Assembly (NCBI GenBank): GCA_029550925.1
Contig: JAKPGL010000032.1
Coordinates: 1-64,000 of the forward strand
Source of the DNA: Planctomycetota bacterium
Lineage (GTDB): Bacteria; Planctomycetota; Planctomycetia; Pirellulales; Thermoguttaceae
Length of the DNA stretch: 64,000 nt
Reading direction: 5' to 3'
The translations under genes and the position numbers were made by a program. Below, in pieces: positions 1 to 8,967 of the stretch. Every line of letters begins with the position of its first letter. Positions within the stretch are counted from its first letter, which is position 1. The notes under the pieces were generated by a model that saw nothing but the letters and a program-made list of their open reading frames with translations, made no database searches and had not been told where the DNA came from.

Positions 1-39
1 CCCAGGGACGCAAACACCGACCTGTAGCGGCATGAATAA

Positions 40-164
40 CTGGAGTTTTGCAAAATAGGCTAGTTCAGGTGTTCGTACACTGAACAGGTCCCTCAAAAAT
101 CCTGTGATTTTTGAGGGTCGGTAGTGTACAAGTTGGTGGAAATCCCAAATTTGCAAAACTCCAG
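40..164 (+). repeat. 125-bp palindromic MITE-like element, family P1, copy A
   Basis: The element is bounded by perfect 15-bp terminal inverted repeats, CTGGAGTTTTGCAAA at the left and its complement at the right. A central hairpin has a 12-bp stem (CCCTCAAAAATC, 90-101, with 106-117) and a CTGT loop. A second copy in reverse orientation lies at 44851-44975 and differs at only two positions by eye. It contains no coding frame. It sits 21 bp beyond the stop codon of the minus-strand toroid gene, so the hairpin could also end that transcript. I see no clear target duplication around this copy. Confidence 0.85.
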
Positions 165-185
165 ATTTATCTCAGGGACGGGGTT

Positions 186-2297
186 TTATCTAGCAGAGGA
201 GGCGGAGGTGCGGAGCGGCTCGGCGGCGTGAACATACAGAGGCAGATACCGATAATAGACTTCCAGGCACAGGGCTGACAGGGCCGTCGTGTAGATGCGG
301 CCGCCGTAGTTGTCCCAGCGGGTGTCCGGGTCCCAACTGCCGGCCAAGGCGCCGGTTTTCTGTTGTCGGGGCAATAAGGTTTTTTGGAGGGCTTCGTTCC
401 ACCGGCGCCAGTACTCGCCGCCCAGTTGGAACATGCTGAGCGTGCCGTAGTACCAATAGTACAGATTGGGTTCGGTTTGGCCGGGCAGGTATTCTAACAG
501 ATATTGCCCAGCTTCCTGGCACGCCGGATCGTCGGCCGGCAGCCCAAGGAACAATCGGCACAGGAGGGCTTCGGCGGTCATGGCTGGGCTGGGCGTTTCC
601 AGGGAGCGGTAGGCGGCCAGTCCGCCGCGGCGTCCGCTGGAGACGCTTTGCAAGAATCGCCATGCGCCCTGTTTGCTCCCTTGCGGGACGCCCAGACCGG
701 TAAGTTCTGCACTTTTCAGGGCCATCAGTTGCCAGCCCAATTGGCTTGTGTCGCCGGGGTCGCGGGGTCGGTAGCGCCATCCGCCCTGTTCGGGATGTTG
801 GGCGGCCAAGGTGTAGGTGATGGCCTGGCGCAGGGGTTCCCGCAGGCGGGCGTCTTGGGTCATCGCATAGGCCTCGCTCAGGGCCAGGGCGGCGATGCCG
901 TGGCAATACATGAAGGCGTAGAAGTCGGCCGGCCCGGCCAGGTTGCCGTCAGCCGCCTGAGTACGTAATAGATACTCCAAGCCTTGGGCCACGGTCTTTT
1001 GGTATTGGCCTTGCTGGTGGGTATAGCCTCGGCCCAGAAAGGCCAGCAGGGCCAGACCGGTGGTTGCGGTGTGGGCTTGTGCGCCGGAACCTTGGCGATT
1101 GCGGCCGCCGACGAACAGTTCTCGGCCTGCGCCGTGGCGGGCGGCATCCCAGCGGCCGTCTGGCTCTTGATTGGCGGCCAACCAGGCCAGGGCGGCCAGG
1201 ACGGCCTTTTCCGTCTGTTCGGTGGCTCCGTGTTGGGCGGCCCATTGCTCTCGATTCGGGGCGGTCCGTGCTTGATACAGTTTAGGAATCTCCCCCGGCC
1301 CTGGCGGCGTGGGCGGACTCAGTATCGCCGGGGGCTTGGGAAGCGTGGAAACTCCGGGAATCGCCGAAGACGGAGGAACAATCCCGGTAAGCTGGGCGGA
1401 TGGAGACGGCTGGCCCGCACCGATCGGTCCTTGCCAGGGAAGATTTGCCGCCGGCCCCGACCGAGAGTCTCCGCCGACGGAATCCAGGCCATACAGTTCC
1501 GTTAGGACCTTAGGGGGAGCGGAAGCGTTTGCGGAGGAGTTGCCAGGAGTCGGCTGCGGCGGGCTAGGCGTGGGCAGGGGAATTGCCGTCAGGCCCGGCG
1601 GCGCACCCGGCAGCGGCGCCCGCTCCGGGTTCGGAATCCCCGCTAAAGAAGAAGGACGGCCCGGCGAGGCTTCTAACGGGGGCGGATTGGCCGTCGGCTC
1701 ACGACGTTGCGGGGTCGGCGTTTCCACAGGCTCCGGTCCTTGGCGAGGCCGAAGGTTTTCCCCAAGACTTTGGGCGGTCATTGGCCTCAGGGCCGCTTTC
1801 GGAGGAGTCAGACTGGCCACGGTCTCTGGTTTCGGTTGGGCCTGAGGCATGGAAAGCTCGGCAGGTAGGGAGGATTCGGAACTGCTGCGGTCGGCTTCGG
1901 GAACAGGGGTGGCCTGCCGATCCGGCGTCTGGACCGGAAGTGCGGGTTTTTCCGAAACCACCATCTCCCAAACCGGCCTGGTCCCGGCGCCGGCCGTTTG
2001 GGAAGTGTTTTCCGAAGAACTTTCCTCGCCGAGCAGTTGCACATGGATGCCGGGTTCCTCCGCCGGCAAGGTGGCCCCGACGAAAATCTGCACCGTCGTG
2101 GAATAGATGGCAAACAGCAGGTGGGCAAAGATCGACAGGGCCAGGCATTTGCGCAACGGTCGGGATTGGCCCCAGCGGGTCAATACCAGCGCCGTCAAGC
2201 CGACCGTCAAGCAGGCCAAGCCCGCCCAAAGCAGGCCGAACACCAGCCCCCGGCCTGTTACATATTCCACCAATTTGCCGATACGGACCGCCCACAT
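186..2297 (-). CDS. Membrane-anchored proline-rich protein with C-terminal alpha/alpha-toroid (prenyltransferase/squalene-oxidase repeat) domain
   Basis: The 703-residue protein has two N-terminal membrane segments (about 17-39 and 52-74). A periplasmic proline-rich linker of about 220 residues (118-335) follows, then a C-terminal domain (about 345-680) with prenyltransferase/squalene-oxidase repeats: NQEPDGRW near 376-383 and a GGWRYRP block further on. No DXDD cyclase motif is seen, so the toroid is probably a binding or structural domain, not a terpene cyclase. It is the last gene of an operon with a TPR protein, ExbB and ExbD (141-bp gap after ExbD). Membrane anchor plus proline-rich linker resembles TonB in layout, so I infer that it may be the energised partner of this ExbB/ExbD pair. 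Confidence 0.8.
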   Translation of the reverse strand: MWAVRIGKLVEYVTGRGLVFGLLWAGLACLTVGLTALVLTRWGQSRPLRKCLALSIFAHLLFAIYSTTVQIFVGATLPAEEPGIHVQLLGEESSSENTSQTAGAGTRPVWEMVVSEKPALPVQTPDRQATPVPEADRSSSESSLPAELSMPQAQPKPETVASLTPPKAALRPMTAQSLGENLRPRQGPEPVETPTPQRREPTANPPPLEASPGRPSSLAGIPNPERAPLPGAPPGLTAIPLPTPSPPQPTPGNSSANASAPPKVLTELYGLDSVGGDSRSGPAANLPWQGPIGAGQPSPSAQLTGIVPPSSAIPGVSTLPKPPAILSPPTPPGPGEIPKLYQARTAPNREQWAAQHGATEQTEKAVLAALAWLAANQEPDGRWDAARHGAGRELFVGGRNRQGSGAQAHTATTGLALLAFLGRGYTHQQGQYQKTVAQGLEYLLRTQAADGNLAGPADFYAFMYCHGIAALALSEAYAMTQDARLREPLRQAITYTLAAQHPEQGGWRYRPRDPGDTSQLGWQLMALKSAELTGLGVPQGSKQGAWRFLQSVSSGRRGGLAAYRSLETPSPAMTAEALLCRLFLGLPADDPACQEAGQYLLEYLPGQTEPNLYYWYYGTLSMFQLGGEYWRRWNEALQKTLLPRQQKTGALAGSWDPDTRWDNYGGRIYTTALSALCLEVYYRYLPLYVHAAEPLRTSASSAR

Positions 2298-2438
2298 GGC
2301 GAAAAAACTCTTTCAGAAGAGGACGATACCTGTAGGCCTTTTGGGTAAGGCTAAAACCTACCCTTCCACTCTACTTCTCTTCTATTCTCTCCTCCTGTCT
2401 GTCCGAGGCCGCTTTCTAACGGGCGCGGCTGCGTTTTC

Positions 2439-2876
2439 CTAACGACCGCCCGGTTGGCTGCCCTCGGGCGGAATGGTTCGGACGGAAATGTTTAATTCCT
2501 GGATGTTTGCTTGTTTACAGGCATGGAGCACTTGGGCCACGTGCTGGTAGGGGCCGAGGGCGTCGCCTCGGACCATGACGGCCAAGTCGGGATAATGGCG
2601 TCGCAGGGCAGCCAGTTGGGCGGTCAATTCTTCGAGGGTTACCGGCCGATTGTCCAGGGTGATCGAACCGTCGCGATAGACGCTCACCACCAGTTTTTCC
2701 GGCGCAGCACTCAGCGCCCCCCGATCCACCACCTCCGGCAGCCGAAGCGGAATCTGCGGCGTCTGCTCCTCCAGGCGGGTGGCCACCAAGAAGAAGATGA
2801 GCAGCAAAAACACGCAGTCAATCATCGGCGTCATATTCAACTGGGGCAGTTCGTCCTGATGGGTTTTCAGCGGCAT
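2439..2876 (-). CDS. exbD: ExbD/TolR-family biopolymer transport protein
   Basis: The 145-residue protein has the ExbD plan: a short cytoplasmic N-terminus, one membrane helix and a periplasmic domain. The helix begins with NMTPMIDCVFLLLIFF and carries the conserved Asp that couples proton flow to motion. Family proteins form an inner-membrane motor with ExbB/TolQ. It starts 22 bp after the ExbB stop and precedes the toroid gene. Related loci often carry two ExbD genes, but only one is present here. Confidence 0.92.
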   Translation of the reverse strand: MPLKTHQDELPQLNMTPMIDCVFLLLIFFLVATRLEEQTPQIPLRLPEVVDRGALSAAPEKLVVSVYRDGSITLDNRPVTLEELTAQLAALRRHYPDLAVMVRGDALGPYQHVAQVLHACKQANIQELNISVRTIPPEGSQPGGR

Positions 2877-2898
2877 GGGCGGTGCTCCTGGCGGATGG

Positions 2899-3807
2899 TT
2901 AACTGACGGCGGTCTCTTGGCGGGAGCGTCGGGATTTGCCCTGTTTGGCGGCGCGATTGCCCATCTCTTCGGCGCAGATCATGGGGACCAATTGTTCGCC
3001 CAGGGAGTCGATCTCCATCACCAGCCGATCCACTCGGCTTAGAAAATACAGATATAGGATCAGGGCGGGGATCGCCACACAAAGGCCGGCTGCGGTGGTC
3101 AACAGGGCGTTGGAAATTCCCTCGGCCAACAGTTGCGGTCGGGTCCGGCCCGTCGGGTCGGAAAGGGCCAAGGCGTTGAACGCCTGGATCATGCCGGAAA
3201 TGGTGCCCAGTAGGCCCAAAAGCGGCGCGACCGTGGTAATGCCGTTAAAGACCCGGAGATACTTCCGTAGGCCGTTGGTTACCCGCTCGCCGGCGTCGAT
3301 GATGGCCTGTTCGACTTCGACGGAAGGTCGGCCCCATTTGCGTATGGCGCCGGCAAAGACCTCGGCCACAGGGCTGCCGTTTTCTTCGCACAATTGAAGG
3401 GCCGTCTCCCGGTCCAAGCTGCCGTCTTCCATCTGTTGCAACAAGCGCTTCACAAAGGGTTTCGGGATGATCCGGCCCCGTCGCAGGCTGACCATCCGCT
3501 CCAAAGCCACCGCCACCATGATCACCGAACAAAGGGCGATCGGGATCATCAGCGGGCCGCCTTGGATCATGATGTGCCAGAGGTTGCGGGTGGGGATGAA
3601 TTGCTGAAGGCTTTCGGGCAAAATAGGCCCCTGGGTCTGCTGCGGCGCAGTCGGCGGCGGAACAGTCTGCTGCGGGGCGTCGGCGGCCCAGAGCGGCAAA
3701 ACCGCCCCCAACCATAAACCTGCCGCCAACCCTCCCAGAATCGCCAAAATACCGGCCCGTCCGTAGGCCGCGAACCACGGCGTGTTATGTCGGCGTCCAT
3801 GTCTCAT
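2899..3807 (-). CDS. exbB: MotA/TolQ/ExbB proton channel family protein
   Basis: The 302-residue protein starts at the Met of MRHGRRHNTPWF, which overlaps the end of the upstream TPR gene by 23 bp; a start 29 codons further upstream is possible but lies deep in that gene. A hydrophobic leader ends near LPLWAADAP, followed by a Pro/Gln-rich stretch. The ExbB core follows: a helix at GGPLMIPIALCSVIMVAVAL, a cytoplasmic helical region, then the paired helices TVAPLLGLLGTISGMIQAF and LLTTAAGLCVAIPALILYLY. It forms the proton channel with ExbD. The periplasmic N-terminal extension is common in planctomycete and Bacteroidetes-type ExbB proteins. Confidence 0.92.
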   Translation of the reverse strand: MRHGRRHNTPWFAAYGRAGILAILGGLAAGLWLGAVLPLWAADAPQQTVPPPTAPQQTQGPILPESLQQFIPTRNLWHIMIQGGPLMIPIALCSVIMVAVALERMVSLRRGRIIPKPFVKRLLQQMEDGSLDRETALQLCEENGSPVAEVFAGAIRKWGRPSVEVEQAIIDAGERVTNGLRKYLRVFNGITTVAPLLGLLGTISGMIQAFNALALSDPTGRTRPQLLAEGISNALLTTAAGLCVAIPALILYLYFLSRVDRLVMEIDSLGEQLVPMICAEEMGNRAAKQGKSRRSRQETAVS

Positions 3808-6800
3808 GGCTTTGGATGTCCTTATGGAAAAAGGGAAGAGGTAGAGAAGTGTTGGCAGAAAAAACCGCAGTTTCCGAGATAAAAAAGCGGGCATTTGATG
3901 GACAAAGAGGCACGAAACATAATTCCATGATCTCTCGGGTCGCTCTTACCGATATTTTCTGAAATGGTTTCCTCTGGAAGTGCGAACTTTTCTGATCCGT
4001 AGGCGAGGGCGCGGCGCCTGGCCTCTCGCCGGCGGGCAGAGAAGTAGGCGCCGGCAATCCGACGCCCGGAGCGTCCGGAGCGGAGTTTTGCCGTTTTCGA
4101 TATTCCTGGGCGGCTGTGGTGCTGGGAAATTGCTCCAGAAGGCGTTTGTAGAGCTTTTGGGCTTCGTCCGGTTGGCCGAGCATCTGGCGGCATCGGGCCG
4201 CCTCCAACAGGGCCAACGCCTGCCACTCGGGATATGCGTACAGCACTTCTACCAGCAGATAGGCCCGCAGTGCGGTTTGATAATCCCGCTGGTGGAAGTA
4301 GGTTTCGCCGATATACCACTGGGCCATGGCGGCTGTTTCGGTTTTGGCCCCTTGGGGCGAGCGGATCACCCGTTGGAAAGCCTCGCGGGCCTCGTCGAAG
4401 CGAGCCTTCATGGCCAAGGCCCGGCCCAGCAGATAATCGGCCTCGTACAGTTGGTCGAAGGTGGGGTATTGGTCCCTGATTTTGGCGGCGGCCTGAAGCA
4501 CATCGTCCCAGCGGCGCTGGTGGGCCAACAGTTGCGCCCGTCGCAAAGCCGCCAACGGGGCCAACCCTGCCGGCGGAGACGAATACTTTTTGACAAACTT
4601 CTCCAGCAACCTGTCAGCCGCCGCGAAATCCTGTTTTCGAAACGCAACTTCCGCCTGCCAAAACTCCCCGTACACCTGCAAGGGGCTACCCGGATGCTCC
4701 CGGAGCAATTGCTGGGCCAATTGGCCGACTTTCTCCCACTCTTGCTGGGCCGCCAAAACTTGCATCTGCAAATAGAGGGCGTAAGGTCGAAGCTCTGGCT
4801 TTGCGCCATCGGCCAAAACCGCCGAGACCAACTCGCCGGCCCGTTCATACTGTTGGGTTTGATAGGCGTGCTGGGCCAGTCGCAAAACAGCCTCCGGCCA
4901 ATAGGGACTCTTGGGAAACTCCTGACGAATCCGCTCGAACAATTTGAGCGACTCTTCCTGCCGGCCCAATTCCTTCAAGCTCCAGGCCCAGTCATACAGG
5001 GCGGCGTCCAGGCCGTCGCCTTGGGGAAAAGTTTGCACATAGCGTTGGAACAGCGGGACGGCCTGAGCGTGTTGGCCCATTTGCGCATGCAACCTGGCCG
5101 AGGCCAAAAGCGCCGGTCCAAGCCATTTCGTCTCCTGATGCTTCTCCACCACCACTTGATACAGGGCCAGTGCGGCGTCCGGTTGCCGGAGCTTGGCCAA
5201 AATCGTGGCCCGCAAGAAGGCGGCTTCCGCCGCGGTGTCGGGAGGAAGTTTTTCCATCGCCAAAAGCCGAGCCAACGTAGCGGACGCCTCCGGAAACTGA
5301 CCGGCCCGATACTGCGTCCAGCCCAACCCCAGCAGACCCCGCTGGGCCGCCGAGGCGTCGGCCGTCTGGTTGGCCAATCGGCCAAATAGGCTGCGGGCCC
5401 AGGCAAAATCCCCGGCCTCCAAGGCAGCATCGGCCAATTGCTCCGTCCAACCCACAAACCACGGCGCCGTCGAATGCTTTTCCGCTAGGCTCTGATAGAT
5501 CGGCTGGGCCTTCTCGGTTTGCCGAAGCCGGGCATAGCAGAGGGCCAACTGGGCCTGGGCGGTTGTCCGGTGGGAGTCGGAAGGCCCATCGCCCAGATAA
5601 GCCTCTAAGAGGGAGGCCGCCTGAGCGTATTGCTTTTGGCCCAACAGGATGCTGGCCTGGGCCAACCGGCCTAACGATTTCCAATCCGTACTCTCTGCCT
5701 GGAGGATGGGGCCCAATAGGGCCTGGGCCTCCTGCACCCGCCCTACCCCCTGATAGGCGCAGGCCAATAAATACTTGATGTGCCAGGCCGACTCTTGATT
5801 GGGCGCTTTGTCGGCCCAAGGCTCCAGAAGCCGAAGCGCCTCTTGGAACTGTTTTCGCTGGATGAGGGATTGGGCCTGCCAACGGGCCACATCCGCAGCC
5901 AAAGCACTCTGCGGACAGCGGCGGAAAAACTCCTCGGCCGTCCGATCTACCAGGCCCGGGTTCTGGAGTAAACAGGCCGCCTCCACCTTGCCCCGGAGGA
6001 TTTTATCGAGCCATTGCTGGGAGTGGCCTGCCCCGGCGTCTTGGTCTGCCTGGCCAGATGGGCCGCCGGAGGAAGACTTTTCCGAGGGGAGTTTTGTCTC
6101 CGCTCCCGTTTGCCCAAGCCCCTTTAAGGCCAAGTCGAACTCTTCAAGAGCCGACTGGGCGTTTTGGGCGCGTAAGTAGCCGTCGCCGGCATAGAAACGT
6201 AATTCGACCTGTTCGGTCGGCTGAGAGGCGGTCTGGGCCAGGTGGGTGAAGGTCTTGGCAGCCTCGGCCCATTGGCCTTGTTCCCGCTGGATCATGGCGA
6301 TCCAATACTGGGCCTGTCGGCGGAGGAGTTCCTGCTGGTTCGCCTCCCCAGAAGGAGGGGCGGTAAGCAGCGCCTGAAAACTCCCCCGGGCCTCCTCCCA
6401 CTTTTTGAGGTGAAATAAGGCGAACCCCCGATACAGCCGGGCATATCCCACCTGGGCGCTACTGGCAAACCGGCGCTCGAACAGTTCCAAAGCAGCGGCT
6501 GCATCGGCATAACGCTGGAGATTGTACAGTAAGACGCCCAGTCGAAATTGGGCGTCTCCACCGGGGGGGCCATTGTCCCGCTGGGCAACCGCCTGATAAA
6601 GCGGGATGGCCTGTTCGGCCTGCCCTTGGGCCTCTAAACACTGCGCCAGGCCTAATTGGCATTCGGTCTGTAAACCGCTTTGCGGGAATCGCTCCAGGCA
6701 CTGTCGGTAGTGGTCCGCAGCAGTTTTCCAATCCTTGTTCTTTCGGGCCAACTGGCCCAGATAACTGAGGGCATAGGCCCCCAACGGATCGGCGGGATAC

Positions 6801-7366
6801 CGGCCCAAAAACTCTTTCAATAGGGTGACGGCCTGCTCCTTTTTGTCGGCGAAAAAGGCGGCCTCCCCGGAACGGAACAGGGCCTTGGCCGACCAGGGGC
6901 CTTGGGGTTCCTGTTGCAAATACTCGGTAAATCGTGCCAGGGCGTCCTGGTATTGGCCTAGTTGGAGCAGGGACTCCCCCAACAGAAACGTCGCCCGACG
7001 GGCGTTGGGATGCTGAGGATATTGCCGCAAAAAGGTCTGCAATTCCCGGGCGGCCAAGGCCCAATCCCCTCTTGAATACAGTCCGACGGCCAAGGCGTAT
7101 AGGTCTTCGGCCGGCTCGGCAGCCGAGGGGATACCTGCCGGAGGAGGCGGCGGTGTGGGTGTCTGGGTATTTCCAGACGCTCCGGGGGAAGAACTTCCCT
7201 GGGAAGAGTTGGAACTGGAGGGGGCGGGCGAAATCGGGGGTTGTAGGAGGGGCTGTTGTTCTGCACCACAAGCGTCAAACCCCACCCATCCAAAACTGAA
7301 GCCCACCGCTACCGCCCAGAGGTATCTGCTCCATGAGCGGGAAGACCAACAGAGGATGGATGTCAT
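3785..7366 (-). CDS. Large exported TPR-repeat protein
   Basis: The 1193-residue protein has an N-terminal signal sequence ending near FDACGA, a Pro/Ser-rich linker and then roughly 20 tetratricopeptide-like repeats to about residue 1110 (recurring patterns such as ALYQVVVEKHQETKWLGPAL and YPEWQALALLEAARC). The C-terminal 80 residues are low complexity. TPR solenoids of this kind scaffold protein complexes, so a periplasmic role is likely. It is the first gene of the ExbB/ExbD operon. The start has AAGGGG about 8 bases upstream. Its 3' end overlaps exbB by 23 bp, which suggests translational coupling. Confidence 0.88.
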   Translation of the reverse strand: MTSILCWSSRSWSRYLWAVAVGFSFGWVGFDACGAEQQPLLQPPISPAPSSSNSSQGSSSPGASGNTQTPTPPPPPAGIPSAAEPAEDLYALAVGLYSRGDWALAARELQTFLRQYPQHPNARRATFLLGESLLQLGQYQDALARFTEYLQQEPQGPWSAKALFRSGEAAFFADKKEQAVTLLKEFLGRYPADPLGAYALSYLGQLARKNKDWKTAADHYRQCLERFPQSGLQTECQLGLAQCLEAQGQAEQAIPLYQAVAQRDNGPPGGDAQFRLGVLLYNLQRYADAAAALELFERRFASSAQVGYARLYRGFALFHLKKWEEARGSFQALLTAPPSGEANQQELLRRQAQYWIAMIQREQGQWAEAAKTFTHLAQTASQPTEQVELRFYAGDGYLRAQNAQSALEEFDLALKGLGQTGAETKLPSEKSSSGGPSGQADQDAGAGHSQQWLDKILRGKVEAACLLQNPGLVDRTAEEFFRRCPQSALAADVARWQAQSLIQRKQFQEALRLLEPWADKAPNQESAWHIKYLLACAYQGVGRVQEAQALLGPILQAESTDWKSLGRLAQASILLGQKQYAQAASLLEAYLGDGPSDSHRTTAQAQLALCYARLRQTEKAQPIYQSLAEKHSTAPWFVGWTEQLADAALEAGDFAWARSLFGRLANQTADASAAQRGLLGLGWTQYRAGQFPEASATLARLLAMEKLPPDTAAEAAFLRATILAKLRQPDAALALYQVVVEKHQETKWLGPALLASARLHAQMGQHAQAVPLFQRYVQTFPQGDGLDAALYDWAWSLKELGRQEESLKLFERIRQEFPKSPYWPEAVLRLAQHAYQTQQYERAGELVSAVLADGAKPELRPYALYLQMQVLAAQQEWEKVGQLAQQLLREHPGSPLQVYGEFWQAEVAFRKQDFAAADRLLEKFVKKYSSPPAGLAPLAALRRAQLLAHQRRWDDVLQAAAKIRDQYPTFDQLYEADYLLGRALAMKARFDEAREAFQRVIRSPQGAKTETAAMAQWYIGETYFHQRDYQTALRAYLLVEVLYAYPEWQALALLEAARCRQMLGQPDEAQKLYKRLLEQFPSTTAAQEYRKRQNSAPDAPGVGLPAPTSLPAGERPGAAPSPTDQKSSHFQRKPFQKISVRATREIMELCFVPLCPSNARFFISETAVFSANTSLPLPFFHKDIQSHETWTPT

Positions 7367-7854
7367 GCAAACAGCCCCTTATGGAAAACCTTGCCGATAC
7401 CCTCCCGGGAAACCAGACAGAGGGGCCGGTATGGTACCTTCCCAGCGGCGGTTGTCTCAAGAGCACCCCCCCTCGGTAAGCGTGGTCGGATCAAGAGACA
7501 ATTTGGATTCTTCTTTTTTTATCGGCAAAACTGGGTAACGAAGCCGGTCTAGCCCCTCAAAGACCAAGAGAATGCCTTGATTGCCCGATTTTTCTGTTTT
7601 GCCTACTTTCCAAGGGCTATGGGAAAAGGGCCATTGGCTTTTTTCTGACGCGGTGGGAGTGAGGCGTTGGACAAAACAATAAAAAAAGGGGCCGTTGGCG
7701 GCCCCCTATGGAATCGGGTAAGAACCATCCTCCTGAAAATCTAAAGGAATGGGCGGGGTTTCGAGTTCCCTGTCTTCCTTCTACAAAGGTCTTGGCAACC
7801 TGCTGGATCCTCGAAGGGCGTTTTCCAAAGGAAAATAGGGAAGGGATCCCCTGG
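7367..7854. other. Intergenic region upstream of the TPR-exbBD operon
   Basis: This 488-bp stretch holds the leader of the TPR operon and the terminator of the downstream lipoprotein gene (7679-7706). I see no further gene with a ribosome site. Confidence 0.5.
7679..7706 (-). terminator. Rho-independent terminator of the 7855-8427 gene
   Basis: Read on the minus strand, a 7-bp GC stem (GGGGCCG/CGGCCCC) with a 4-base loop is followed by seven T residues. It lies about 150 bp past the stop codon of the lipoprotein gene. Confidence 0.8.
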
Positions 7855-8427
7855 TTAGTATTCGCTGCTAGGCCCACACTCTACATTGCCCACAATATGG
7901 AAGTGGTTCAGGTCGATGTAAATGACCTCTTGGGCGTCTTCTTTTTTGGTGGTGTAGGGGATGGGCCAACCGACGCGGGTAACTTCAGTAAAATAGATCG
8001 TGCATTTATAGTGGGAGTGATGCACCTGGGCCGGGCCGATCAGCGGATACTGTCGGGGCGGATCCACATAATCGGCGATCAATTCTTTGACGATCCGGAC
8101 GTTGCTCCGCTGGACTTCATGCAAAAAGGGAATGCCTCCTTCGACGGGGCGCACCTTTTCCAACGCCCGGATCACTTGGTCATCCGAGGGCGGGTCCATC
8201 GCCACCGGATGGGCTCCGGCGGTAATCGGGCCGAGGACTGGCACCTTGTTGTACCGTTCTTGTTCGATGAACTGGTCTTCCAAACGGTCCTGGAAATAAG
8301 GACTCACCGGGACCGGAACACTCAGATATCCCAGGCTAGGCCCATATACGTTAAAACACCCTGGGGCGCTCAAAAACAACACGACCAACAATCCAAAGGC
8401 CATGGGGTAAAAAGTTTTCTGGAGCAT
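7855..8427 (-). CDS. Hypothetical lipoprotein
   Basis: The 190-residue protein starts at MLQKTFYPMAF, with GAGGGA just upstream. A hydrophobic leader ends in LSAPGC, a plausible though imperfect lipobox. The mature part is soluble, ends in CGPSSEY, and matches no family I recognise. Residues around DVDPPRQYPLIGP and HHSHYKCTIYFTEV look like a compact beta-rich domain. It has its own terminator and is likely monocistronic. An envelope location is inferred from the leader only. Confidence 0.75.
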   Translation of the reverse strand: MLQKTFYPMAFGLLVVLFLSAPGCFNVYGPSLGYLSVPVPVSPYFQDRLEDQFIEQERYNKVPVLGPITAGAHPVAMDPPSDDQVIRALEKVRPVEGGIPFLHEVQRSNVRIVKELIADYVDPPRQYPLIGPAQVHHSHYKCTIYFTEVTRVGWPIPYTTKKEDAQEVIYIDLNHFHIVGNVECGPSSEY

Positions 8428-8967
8428 GAAACGTCCCTCGTCAGTTGGGTCTTTGGAGAAAACTCCACCAGGTAAAAGTCTCCGGATGCCTGCTGGGCAG
8501 GACCCTCCCGGCACACCAGCCACGGATCGTGGGGAGCTATCAATAGTTATCGTGTTAAATTCTGTGGGACTTGCAGGTATTTCCGAAAGTATTGGATTTT
8601 GGGAATCCCGAGAAAACTCCCTCGAAAGGGGTTGTGCCCTAAATACCGGAAATGCCCCCCCCAAAAAAGAGGGTGTCTGAACACAAACCTTCTAAGGAAA
8701 CCTTTAATTCTTCTTTCGGGGGGGGACCGCTCCGGCCTTTCCCCCAGAAGCCCTTGGCTGTTGGACACACACAGGGGGTCTCAAACTACTTCCTTTTAGG
8801 CTTTTTGGAAAAGAAAAAACCCTTCCGGCGGGGTATAAAGCCCACCGGAAGGGCTGGGATTTTTTCAAGGGAGAGAAGCTGATTCCGTTTTCTAATCTTG
8901 TTCCTTTCCCGCCGGAGGGGCGGGGAGGGTCAGCGCTGGTGGGCGCTCATCCCCGACAAGCAGCCCC
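8428..8967. other. Intergenic region with terminator
   Basis: The stretch carries the leader of the lipoprotein gene (8428 upward) and the terminator of the BON-domain gene (8812-8853). No coding frame here has a ribosome site. Confidence 0.45.
8812..8853 (-). terminator. Terminator of the BON-domain gene
   Basis: On the minus strand a 9-bp stem (CCCTTCCGG/CCGGAAGGG) is followed by a T run. The plus strand also has T residues after the stem (TTTTTT at about 8861), so it may work in both directions. Confidence 0.75.

Noticed and set aside
186-2297. Squalene-hopene cyclase or prenyltransferase enzyme
   Set aside because: The toroid repeats are present but no DXDD catalytic motif is seen, and the context is an ExbB/ExbD operon. 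I describe a toroid domain without enzyme activity.
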